From Rhodospirillales bacterium (GTDB taxonomy: Bacteria > Pseudomonadota > Alphaproteobacteria > Rhodospirillales > Casp-alpha2), in contig JAGLED010000033.1 in assembly GCA_023145215.1 (NCBI GenBank), positions 1-32,727 of the forward strand: 32,727 bases of DNA, in the 5' to 3' direction. Under the pieces are notes generated by a model that saw only the letters and a list, made by a program, of their open reading frames with translations, searched no databases and was not told the origin of the DNA. A program made the translations under genes and the position numbers. This document shows positions 25,127 through 32,164 of this stretch, one piece after another. Numbering within the stretch: position 1 is the stretch's first letter; every line of letters starts with the position of its first letter.

Positions 25127-25951
25127 ATGGCGCTTCAGCAAGCTCAACGCGGAACGGCGCAGCCGGATTTGGCGGATCATTTTCTGGCCTGCTCCAAGCT
25201 CGGCCGTTACCTGACCGTGCACGATGGCAGCCGCTTCGTTATTACAGACGATTTCCGCGAAAACGACATGGGCAACGCCGCCGCAGCAGCAATCGCCACG
25301 ATCTACTCTCGTGATCCGCTGGTGGCGCAGGCGGCGCTTCTGCCGCTCGGCCGGTCCGGGGGCATCAGCCGCAAGCAACGGCGGTCTTATGAGCGCCTGT
25401 TTCAGTTGATCGAGTCGCAGGCGCTTGACCCGGTCGTCACCAAATCCGCGAAACATATCCTCGAGAATTCCTTCCGCGAGGCCGAGATCAAGGCGATCGA
25501 GGCGGAACTCGGCGACAAACTCTCGCCTGCGCGGCTTCGTTACCGGGCGTTTCTGGGCGTGGTGCGGCAACTTCTGGAAAACAAGATTTCCGCGCCCGCG
25601 TTCCTGGAGGAGTTCCAGGAGTTCACCAAGGCCGTCGCCGGGCGGCTCGATTTCGGTATCTACAGTTTTTGTCTGGACCGTATCTTCGGTAATCCACGTA
25701 TACCGATGAAGGTCAAGAAGCTGCTGTCGGTCGAGGTTATCAAGTTCCCGCCGTTAATCCGCCGCGAGTTGATCACCAATCTGTTCGTCTATCCGGGCCA
25801 GTCGCAGGAACTGATCAGTTTCGTCCGCGGCCTGATCATGGCCGAGCTTGAGCCTTCCGTGGTGGTCGAAATTGAACTGCTCGAGACCTTCAAGCAGAAC
25901 CGGCTCTCCATGAGCGATATCGAGGAAGGCATCCGTCAGAGCGTGATGTAG
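25127..25951 (+). CDS. Conserved-looking protein of unknown function
   Basis: 274 residues; I do not recognise the family. It is predicted soluble and mostly helical, with no signal peptide or transmembrane segment. Several stretches look structured and constrained: LACSKLGRYLTVHDGSRFV near the start, ISRKQRRSYERLFQLI in the middle, and the C-terminal half with FKQNRLSMSDIEEGIRQ. I use the ATG at 25127: the GGAG ribosome site abuts the ATG at 25121 but is six bases from this one. A TATGAT (25097-25102) may be the -10, and GGTTAACC (25109-25116) precedes the ribosome site. It is convergent with purK. The codon use and GC content look like those of its neighbours, so it does not seem recently acquired. 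Confidence 0.75.
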   Translation: MALQQAQRGTAQPDLADHFLACSKLGRYLTVHDGSRFVITDDFRENDMGNAAAAAIATIYSRDPLVAQAALLPLGRSGGISRKQRRSYERLFQLIESQALDPVVTKSAKHILENSFREAEIKAIEAELGDKLSPARLRYRAFLGVVRQLLENKISAPAFLEEFQEFTKAVAGRLDFGIYSFCLDRIFGNPRIPMKVKKLLSVEVIKFPPLIRRELITNLFVYPGQSQELISFVRGLIMAELEPSVVVEIELLETFKQNRLSMSDIEEGIRQSVM

Positions 25952-25992
25952 GGCTTCTTTCGGTTTTCTTCCGCTTTCCCGGACGGGCCGTA

Positions 25993-26019
25993 GGCTCGAT
26001 CCGGGATCTATTTATAGAT
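25993..26019. terminator. Weak possible terminator region between convergent genes
   Basis: Between the unknown gene and purK are CCCGGA/TCCGGG arms around a 16-base loop (25978-26005 approximately) and the perfect palindrome ATCTATTTATAGAT (26006-26019). Neither has a T-run long enough for confidence on either strand. Confidence 0.25.
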
Positions 26020-26070
26020 ATCTCCGACCGTTTCCGTTCGAAAATGGGTCCCGGCTCTCCGCCGCTGGCG

Positions 26071-27174
26071 TCATTTCCAGTGCCCGCGCGGATAGATCCG
26101 ATTGACGTGGCCCATCTTGCGGCCCTCGCGGATTTCCTTCTTGCCGTAAAGGTGCAGGCGTGCGCCGGCATCCGACATCAGGTCCGCCCAGCCGCGGACA
26201 GCCGAGCCGATCAGGTTCTTCATCTCGGCATCGTGGTGCGGCGTCACGTCGCCCAGCGGCAGGCCGCAGACGGCGCGGACGAACTGTTCGAACTGGCTGG
26301 TCGGACACGCGTCCATGGTCCAGTGACCGGAATTGTGCGGGCGGGGCGCGATCTCGTTGACGAGGATTTGTCCCTTGCGGGTGACGAACATCTCGACCGC
26401 CAGGATACCGACAAGATCAAGCCCGTCGGCAATCGCATGCGCGATGGAAACGGCTTCCTGCGCCATTTCCGGCGACATCACGGCAGGCGCGATGGTGGTA
26501 TCCAGGATGTGGTTCACGTGCCGGTTTTCGACCGGTGGGTACGTCGCCACACCGCCACCCGGCGAGCGCGCGATGATCACCGAGATTTCCCGGGAAAGGT
26601 CGACAAAGGCTTCGAGAATGCCGATATCGGCGCCCATTGCCGCCCATGCGGCATCGTAATCGCAGTCGGGCGCGATCAGCACCTGCCCCTTGCCGTCATA
26701 GCCCATGCGTGCAGTCTTGAGGACCGCTGGACGGCCGATCTCGTCGGCGGCGGCTTCCAGTTCTGCGGGTGAGGTGACGCGTCTGAAGGGTGTCGTCGGC
26801 GCGATCTTGTTAATGAATTCCTTCTCGACGAGGCGGTCCTGCGCGGTCGCCAGGCTCTTCCAACCGGGACGGACGACGGCATGTTCGGCCAGCAACTGTA
26901 CGCTCTCATGCGGGATGTTTTCGAACTCGAACGTCACCACGTCGACCTGCTCGGCAAAGCTCTTCAACGCATCGATATCATCGTAAGCGGCAACGGTGGT
27001 TTGCGCCGATACTTGCGACGCCGGGCTGTCTTCGTCCGGACAGAAAATATGGCATTTATAGCCCAACTGGCCGGCGGCAAGCGCGGTCATGCGTCCCAAC
27101 TGCCCACCGCCCATGATGCCGATGGTACTGCCCGGTGCCAGCGGGTGGCTGTTCTTCATGTCGTTATCAGACAT
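26071..27174 (-). CDS. purK: 5-(carboxyamino)imidazole ribonucleotide synthase
   Basis: ATP-grasp enzyme that converts AIR, ATP and bicarbonate to N5-CAIR in purine synthesis. About 367 residues. The opening [17 protein letters not shown] is the family's nucleotide-binding signature, [10 protein letters not shown] and the ATP-grasp region around [15 protein letters not shown] follow, and [17 protein letters not shown] near residue 280 carries the metal-binding residues. I placed the start at ATG 27174, which overlaps the purE stop by eight bases; a Met five codons later is an alternative. Further upstream extension would run through purE. It is cotranscribed with purE, which uses its product. 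Confidence 0.94.
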   Translation of the reverse strand: MSDNDMKNSHPLAPGSTIGIMGGGQLGRMTALAAGQLGYKCHIFCPDEDSPASQVSAQTTVAAYDDIDALKSFAEQVDVVTFEFENIPHESVQLLAEHAVVRPGWKSLATAQDRLVEKEFINKIAPTTPFRRVTSPAELEAAADEIGRPAVLKTARMGYDGKGQVLIAPDCDYDAAWAAMGADIGILEAFVDLSREISVIIARSPGGGVATYPPVENRHVNHILDTTIAPAVMSPEMAQEAVSIAHAIADGLDLVGILAVEMFVTRKGQILVNEIAPRPHNSGHWTMDACPTSQFEQFVRAVCGLPLGDVTPHHDAEMKNLIGSAVRGWADLMSDAGARLHLYGKKEIREGRKMGHVNRIYPRGHWK

Positions 27175-27667
27175 CGTCTTTGGGTTCTTCGGCCACGGCG
27201 TCGGTTTGCGCCTGACGCCATTGCTGCAAGGCCTGGTCGACGTCGGCATCGCCAAGCGCAACCACGGAGGCAGCGAGCAGGGCCGCATTGATCGCGCCAG
27301 CCTTGCCGATCGCCAGCGTGCCCACAGGTACCCCACCCGGCATCTGAACGATGGAAAGCAGGCTGTCCATGCCCTTGAGCGCCTTGCTTTCGACCGGCAC
27401 GCCGAACACCGGCAGCGTCGTCATGGCGGCTGCCATACCGGGCAGGTGCGCGGCTCCACCGGCACCGGCGATGATCACCTTGAGGCCACGGTCCTTGGCG
27501 GTTTCCGCATACTCGTAGAGCCGTTTCGGGGTGCGGTGCGCGGAGACGATACGGGTTTCATACGCGACGCCGAGGGCGTCCAGCGTGTCCGCTGCGTTCT
27601 TCATGGTTTCCCAGTCGGACTGGCTTCCCATGATGATCCCGACGTCAGGATTTCGTTGCGCCGCCAT
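27167..27667 (-). CDS. purE: 5-(carboxyamino)imidazole ribonucleotide mutase
   Basis: Moves the carboxyl group of N5-CAIR to carbon 4 in purine synthesis. 166 residues, normal for the bacterial class I enzyme. Motifs: GSQSDW (14-19), SAHRTP (42-47, with the catalytic His44) and [10 protein letters not shown] (68-77). A GGAG site precedes the ATG and the promoter at 27707-27734 is close to consensus. It is coupled to purK by an eight-base overlap. I see no PurR-type operator or purine riboswitch in the 33-base leader. Confidence 0.96.
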   Translation of the reverse strand: MAAQRNPDVGIIMGSQSDWETMKNAADTLDALGVAYETRIVSAHRTPKRLYEYAETAKDRGLKVIIAGAGGAAHLPGMAAAMTTLPVFGVPVESKALKGMDSLLSIVQMPGGVPVGTLAIGKAGAINAALLAASVVALGDADVDQALQQWRQAQTDAVAEEPKDDV

Positions 27668-27706
27668 CTGATGCTCTCCGTTATGGCTGGAGCGGGAAAG
27701 CGCGGC

Positions 27707-27734
27707 ATTATAGGTCTGGCCGCGCCCAGTGCAA
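27707..27734 (-). promoter_or_regulatory. purEK promoter
   Basis: On the minus strand TTGCAC (27729-27734) and a perfect TATAAT (27707-27712) are 16 bases apart. Transcription would start near 27700, about 33 bases before the purE ATG. Confidence 0.7.
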
Positions 27735-27753
27735 GGGGATCGTCAACACCCCG

Positions 27754-27773
27754 TTAACCATATGTGGTATACT
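27754..27773 (+). promoter_or_regulatory. Extended -10 promoter with TTAACCAT for the GGDEF-like gene
   Basis: TGGTATACT (27765-27773) is an extended -10 with TG one base before TATACT. No good -35 is present. TTAACCAT (27754-27761), which resembles a CtrA half-site, overlaps the place where an activator could act. The gene starts 31 bases downstream at 27804. Confidence 0.45.
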
Positions 27774-27803
27774 CTGGCATCCGTAAAAGTGGGGGTTAAG
27801 TCG

Positions 27804-28523
27804 ATGGACGTTAACCGGACCCAGGGAATTGCACCTGTACAGAATCAATCCGGCGGAAACACCGGACGGGAGCGTCATCCCGACGACCAACGGGACGATG
27901 CCGAGCAGGAACGCCCGCGCGACGGCGACGCCTTCGAGATCGAGGGGCTGGCCGCCGAAATCACGCCTGCCGCGCAGCGTGTGCTGGACAGTCTTGCGGC
28001 GGAGATCGAGCCGTTGCGCCGCCAGCTTGAGATGGCGCGCGAACGCGAGCAGAACTTACGCGAGGATCTGGCCCTTCACGCCTTCCTTCCGGTGCCGGGC
28101 CGGCGCGAATTCCTTCGTGAATTGAACCATGTTCTCAATCACTTAAATGACTTGGCGGCGTTGCCGTCGATCGCTGTTCTGCATGTCGTCAATGCCGACG
28201 ACGTCCGCCGCCAGTATGGTCGCGCCGCGCTCGACAGATTCCTTGTGCATGTGGCGCAAGGGATTTCGCGTCTCCTCCAGCCCACCGACGTGTTGGGCAG
28301 CCTGGGCGGTAGCGATTTCGCCGTGATTCTCTTGGGCGCGGATACCCTTACAGCCCGTGAGCGTGCTGTCGGCATAACCCGCTCGCTGTCTGCATCGCCG
28401 CTCTCGGAGGGTGGGGCGCAATTGGTCCCTCGCCTGATCACCGGCGCAGCGGAAATCAGCGCCGGTAGCTCGGCGGATGCCACGATTCGCGCGGCGGACG
28501 CGGATTTGCTTCGAAACGCCTGA
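27804..28523 (+). CDS. Degenerate GGDEF-domain protein
   Basis: 239 residues: a hydrophilic, low-complexity N-terminus (1-45), a charged helical stretch likely to form a coiled coil (about 45-92), then a GGDEF-like domain. The domain is degenerate: the signature is GGSDF (168-172) instead of GG(D/E)EF, the DxLTGLxNR lead-in is HAFLPVPGRREF (92-103), and the first metal-binding Asp position reads HVVNADD. The protein therefore probably does not make c-di-GMP; it could bind GTP or serve as a structural module. I chose ATG 27804, preceded by GGGGG, over an ATG at 27729 that would lie upstream of the promoter. It is tail to tail with the DUF465 gene, two bases apart. Confidence 0.75.
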   Translation: MDVNRTQGIAPVQNQSGGNTGRERHPDDQRDDAEQERPRDGDAFEIEGLAAEITPAAQRVLDSLAAEIEPLRRQLEMAREREQNLREDLALHAFLPVPGRREFLRELNHVLNHLNDLAALPSIAVLHVVNADDVRRQYGRAALDRFLVHVAQGISRLLQPTDVLGSLGGSDFAVILLGADTLTARERAVGITRSLSASPLSEGGAQLVPRLITGAAEISAGSSADATIRAADADLLRNA

Positions 28524-28525
28524 AT

Positions 28526-28732
28526 TCAGGCGATGATGTCGGGCAAAAGCTGGCTTTCGAGCTTTCTTATCTGGTCCTTCAGCGACAATTTGCGCTTCTT
28601 GAGACGCTGAATCTGGAGCTGGTCGAACGGCCGCGTTTGGATCAGATGCTCGATGACGTCATCCAAATCCCGGTGTTCCAGTTGAAGATCGTCCAACTGC
28701 TTTCTAAGTGCATCTGTATCGGTGTCGTTCAT
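28526..28732 (-). CDS. DUF465/YdcH family small protein
   Basis: 68 residues, function unknown. The pattern LEHRDLDDVI...DQLQIQRLKKRKLSLKDQIRKLE is the DUF465/YdcH signature: a short helical hairpin rich in Leu, Lys and Arg, probably a dimeric coiled coil. It ends two bases after the stop of the convergent GGDEF-like gene and is divergent from pfk with 70 bases between the annotated starts at 28732 and 28803. A second DUF465 gene lies on the other side of pfk. Confidence 0.88.
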   Translation of the reverse strand: MNDTDTDALRKQLDDLQLEHRDLDDVIEHLIQTRPFDQLQIQRLKKRKLSLKDQIRKLESQLLPDIIA

Positions 28733-28817
28733 GGTGCTCAGAGGATTAGGTTATGATGAACAGTGGATAACATAATCCGCTCGGCTGCAATAGGAGGTTG
28801 CTCTGACGCAATATAGC

Positions 28818-29900
28818 TTGAAACGGGTCGGTGTGCTCACCAGCGGTGGCGATTGTTCCGGACTGAACGCCGCGATCCGGGCCGTGGTCAAACGCGCGGT
28901 GCATGGTTACGGCGCGGAAGTCGTCGGAATTCTCGACAGCACGGAAGGCCTGCTCGCAAGTCCGCCCCGTACCATGAACCTGGGGGTCGATCTGTTTTCC
29001 GGCGCCGTGCTGAGGAGCGGCGGCACCATGCTTGGCACAGTCAACAAGGGCAATCCATTCGATTATCCGATTCCGGGCGGCGGCACGCGCGACCGTTCGG
29101 CCGAAGTGGTCAAGGCGATCCATGACCTGGGCATTGACGGGCTGATCGGCATTGGGGGCGACGGCTCGATGCGCATTCTGCACGGTTTGATGGAAATGGC
29201 AGAGGTGCCGTTTATCGGCATCCCCAAGACCATCGACAACGATGTCCCCATGACTGAATTTGCGATCGGGTTCCATACGGCGGTCGGCGTCGTTACCGAG
29301 GCCATGGACCGCTTGCAGCCGACGGCGGCCAGCCACCACCGGGTTATGATCATGGAAACGATGGGCCGTCAGGCGGGCCATATTGCGCTCAGCGCCGGCA
29401 TCGCGGGCGGGGCGGACGTCATTCTTATTCCGGAAATTCCCTATTCGATCGGGGCCGTCGCGACCAAGCTCCGCGACATTCTGCTGGAAGAGCGGCGCAA
29501 TCACGCGCTCATCGTCTGTGCGGAGGCCGCGCGCCCCATGGGCGGCGATTCGCACTTCGTCGAACAATCGGGAAGCGTCGTTTACGGCGGTATCGGGCAT
29601 CGGTTGGGACAGGAACTGCACGAGGCGACCGGCGCGGAAACCCGGGTCACGGTGCTTGGTCACGTGCAGCGCGGCGGCACGCCGTCGAGTTTCGACAGGG
29701 CGCTCGCGTCTTCGTTCGGCGTGCACGCCGTTGACCTGCTGGCGACGGGTGCGACCGGGCGCATGGTTTCGTTCTGGGACGGCGGCATCCGCGACGTCGC
29801 CCTGGACGAAGTTGTCGGCAAGGCTAAGCCCGTGAATCTAAACGGTTCCCGTATGCGCACGGCGCGTGGACTCGATATCTGCATGGGTAACGATGGTTGA
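28818..29900 (+). CDS. pfkA: 6-phosphofructokinase
   Basis: Phosphorylates fructose 6-phosphate to fructose 1,6-bisphosphate in glycolysis. 360 residues from the TTG at 28818. Motifs: VLTSGGDCSGLN (7-18, with CSG where CPG is usual), GGDGS (113-117) and KTIDND (137-142, catalytic Asp140), and MGR (182-184). The Gly in GGDGS favours ATP as donor while the Lys before TIDND is typical of PPi or mixed-group enzymes, so this is probably a group III (mixed-substrate clade) ATP enzyme. The TTG is poorly placed: GGAGG (28793-28797) is 20 bases away but only five from an in-frame CTG at 28803, which would add five residues (MTQYS). No ATG is available in frame between the upstream stop and the conserved core. 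DUF465 genes flank it. Confidence 0.92.
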   Translation: MKRVGVLTSGGDCSGLNAAIRAVVKRAVHGYGAEVVGILDSTEGLLASPPRTMNLGVDLFSGAVLRSGGTMLGTVNKGNPFDYPIPGGGTRDRSAEVVKAIHDLGIDGLIGIGGDGSMRILHGLMEMAEVPFIGIPKTIDNDVPMTEFAIGFHTAVGVVTEAMDRLQPTAASHHRVMIMETMGRQAGHIALSAGIAGGADVILIPEIPYSIGAVATKLRDILLEERRNHALIVCAEAARPMGGDSHFVEQSGSVVYGGIGHRLGQELHEATGAETRVTVLGHVQRGGTPSSFDRALASSFGVHAVDLLATGATGRMVSFWDGGIRDVALDEVVGKAKPVNLNGSRMRTARGLDICMGNDG

Positions 29901-29914
29901 AAAGGGACCGGTAA

Positions 29915-29926
29915 TGAACCGGTTCA
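29915..29926. promoter_or_regulatory. Perfect 12-base palindrome before the second DUF465 gene
   Basis: TGAACCGGTTCA is self-complementary. It lies 15 bases after the pfk stop in an AT-rich 126-base gap, 101 bases before the small gene. It may be an operator; it is not a terminator since no T-run follows. Confidence 0.35.
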
Positions 29927-30026
29927 ATGTGGTATTTGAATCTGGATTACGATAACATTACATCATGCTGGGAGAGAAAATTGGAATTGGGAACGTAATT
30001 GAAAATCAGAAAAGGAGGACGTTACG

Positions 30027-30194
30027 ATGGGTAAGTCGGAGCGGGTAGATGCACTGCTGACGCGGCATCACAACCTGGAAGACCTGATCGAAGCAGAAGA
30101 AAAGAAAAGCCTTCCTGATGACACCACCATTCACGACCTCAAAAAGCAGAAGCTGAAGATCAAAGACGAACTACACAGTATGGGTGCCGCGTGA
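30027..30194 (+). CDS. DUF465/YdcH family small protein, second copy
   Basis: 55 residues: a short protein with the same helical-hairpin pattern as the DUF465 gene at 28526 (RHHNLEDLIEAEEKK, then IHDLKKQKLKIKDELHSM), including the KKxKLxxKDE/Q core. A perfect AAAGGAGG ribosome site (30011-30018) stands nine bases before the ATG. A Rho-independent terminator follows 28 bases after the stop, so it can be made alone or with pfk. Function unknown; the length is at the short end of the family. Confidence 0.85.
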   Translation: MGKSERVDALLTRHHNLEDLIEAEEKKSLPDDTTIHDLKKQKLKIKDELHSMGAA

Positions 30195-30222
30195 GGCCCC
30201 CGATGAAAACCTGAAAACAATC

Positions 30223-30260
30223 AAGGCCGCATCCCGCGAGGGGCGGCCTTGTTGTTTTTT
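30223..30260 (+). terminator. Rho-independent terminator after the second DUF465 gene
   Basis: AAGGCCGC and GCGGCCTT form an 8-bp GC-rich stem with a short loop, followed by GTTGTTTTTT. It would end the pfk-DUF465 transcript. Confidence 0.88.
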
Positions 30261-30275
30261 GCCAGGACATTGATG

Positions 30276-30372
30276 GTTATCCGTCGTCGCCCTGAACTTG
30301 ATTCAGGGCCTATGGCGTTTTTTTCTTTCGGAAGATTATGGATTCCGAATCAAGTTCCGGATGACGGATACC
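30276..30372. repeat. Inverted pair of REP-like elements
   Basis: The ends TATCCGTCGTC (30278-30288) and GATGACGGATA (30360-30370) are complementary in 10 of 11 positions. Each arm is a REP-like unit containing AACTTGATTC or its complement GAATCAAGTT (30295-30304 and 30347-30356), so the whole forms a long imperfect hairpin. It fills the gap between the terminator at 30260 and the stop of the acyl-CoA ligase at 30404. Confidence 0.65.
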
Positions 30373-30403
30373 TGATTTTTCGTCACCCAGGATGCGGGCG
30401 AAC

Positions 30404-32035
30404 TCAGACTTCCCTTGCCTGCTCGCGTAGTTTGAACTTTTGAATCTTGCCGGTGGACGTTTTCGGCAGATCCGTGAAGACGACGTTCTTGGGGCATTTG
30501 TAGTGCGCCAGATTGTCGCGGCAGAACTTGATGATGTCGTCCGGCGTTGCCGTCGATCCGTTTTTCATTTCAAGAAACGCACACGGCGTCTCACCCCACT
30601 TGTCGTCGGGCTTGGCGACGACGGCTGCCGAGATCACGTCCGGGTGCTTGTAGAGCACGCTCTCTACCTCGATGGACGAGATGTTTTCGCCCCCAGAAAT
30701 GATGATGTCCTTCGACCTGTCCTTGAGCTGGATATAGCCGTCCGGCTGCAGCACACCGAGATCGCCCGAGTGGAACCAGCCGCCCGTTAGCGAAGCGTCC
30801 GTGGTCTTTTTGTTCTTGAGATATCCCTTCATGACGATGTTGCCCTTGAACATCACTTCGCCCATGGTCTCGCCGTCGGGGGGGACGGGCTGCATGGTTT
30901 CCGGATCCATGATGCAGAGGTCTTCGAGCATGTGGTATTTCACGCCCTGGCGCGCCTTCAGGTACGCTTGTTTCTCGATCGGCTCGTCATTCCATTCTTC
31001 CTTCCACGCGCACATCACCGCCGGACCGTATGTCTCCGTCAGGCCATAGGCGTGCGTCACGTTGAAGCCCTGTTCCTGAATTTTTGAAAGCGTCGTCGCT
31101 GGCGGCGGGGCTGCGGCCGTCATGATGTCGACCTTGTGATCGAAGGGTCGGCGCTCTTCATCCGTCGCGTTGATGACGAAGTTGAGCACGATCGGCGCGC
31201 CGCAGAAATGCGTGACGCCATGGTCGGCGATGGCGGCGAAAATCTCTTTCGCGTTGACGCGTCTCAGGCAAACGTTGGTGCCTGCCAGCGCGGCGATGGT
31301 CCACGGGAAGCACCAGCCGTTGCAATGGAACATCGGCAGTGTCCACAAATAGACCGGGTGATGCGTCATGTTCCAGCCAAGGACGTTGCAGACCGCGTTC
31401 AGATAAGCGCCCCGGTGATGGTAGACGACGCCCTTGGGATCGCCGGTCGTGCCAGATGTGTAATTAAGGCTGATGGCATCCCATTCGTTATCGGGGAGGT
31501 CCCATTCCAGATCCTCATCGCCGGTCGCGAGGAACGCTTCGTAATCCATCTCGCCCAGTTTTTCGCCTTCGCCGTCGTATTCCGGGTCGTCGATGTCGAT
31601 GACGATGATATCACGGCCGATCTTCTCGAGCGCCACTTTGATGGTGGCCGAGAACTCCGTGTCGGTGATCAGCACTTTCGCTTCGCCGTGATTGAGCGAA
31701 AACCCGATGATGTCGCCGTCCAAACGCACATTCAGGGTATTGACCACCGCGCCGATCATCGCCGGGCCGAAGGCGCATTCGTACATTTCAGGCGTATTCG
31801 ACGCCATGACGGCGACGGTGTCGCCTTTCTTGATGCCACGTTTGGCGAGTGCCGAGCCCAGCCGCTTGCAACGCGCGTAGGTTTCTTTCCAGGTATAGCG
31901 CCGCTTGCCATGGATCAGCGATGTCACGTCCGGATAGACGGCGGCCGAGCGCCGGATGAAGCTCAAGGGCGACAACGGCGTGTAGTTGGCCGGGGTTTGA
32001 TCCAGATCAATGTCGTAGATATTCACGTCGCTCAT
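30404..32035 (-). CDS. AMP-binding acyl-CoA synthetase, short/medium-chain type
   Basis: Adenylates a carboxylic acid and transfers it to CoA. 543 residues. Motifs: LNYTSGTTGDPKG (near 192), GLTETYGP (near 330), FHSGDLG (near 421), KDIIISGGENISS (near 447) and the C-terminal catalytic Lys in KTSTGKIQKFKLR (near 528). The N-terminal wording, NYTPLSPLSFIRRSAAVYPD, is that of a plant-AAE/DmdB-like group that includes methylmercaptopropionate-CoA ligases, as opposed to the long-chain FadD at 11278. I chose ATG 32035: a GGGAG lies seven bases before it, whereas the ATG at 32074 has no ribosome site. It is divergent from prpE with 129 bases between the starts. The true acid substrate is not established. 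Confidence 0.88.
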   Translation of the reverse strand: MSDVNIYDIDLDQTPANYTPLSPLSFIRRSAAVYPDVTSLIHGKRRYTWKETYARCKRLGSALAKRGIKKGDTVAVMASNTPEMYECAFGPAMIGAVVNTLNVRLDGDIIGFSLNHGEAKVLITDTEFSATIKVALEKIGRDIIVIDIDDPEYDGEGEKLGEMDYEAFLATGDEDLEWDLPDNEWDAISLNYTSGTTGDPKGVVYHHRGAYLNAVCNVLGWNMTHHPVYLWTLPMFHCNGWCFPWTIAALAGTNVCLRRVNAKEIFAAIADHGVTHFCGAPIVLNFVINATDEERRPFDHKVDIMTAAAPPPATTLSKIQEQGFNVTHAYGLTETYGPAVMCAWKEEWNDEPIEKQAYLKARQGVKYHMLEDLCIMDPETMQPVPPDGETMGEVMFKGNIVMKGYLKNKKTTDASLTGGWFHSGDLGVLQPDGYIQLKDRSKDIIISGGENISSIEVESVLYKHPDVISAAVVAKPDDKWGETPCAFLEMKNGSTATPDDIIKFCRDNLAHYKCPKNVVFTDLPKTSTGKIQKFKLREQAREV

Positions 32036-32164
32036 GCTGCGGCTCCCATGGAAACGCGTGTTTGAATCGTGCACGCGAATTTGTTTTTTTGCATAATGCC
32101 GAAGACAATCGACAAGTTAAAGAGCGCGGTTACAAGCGAATGCGCCTGGCAGGGAGAGACAAAG

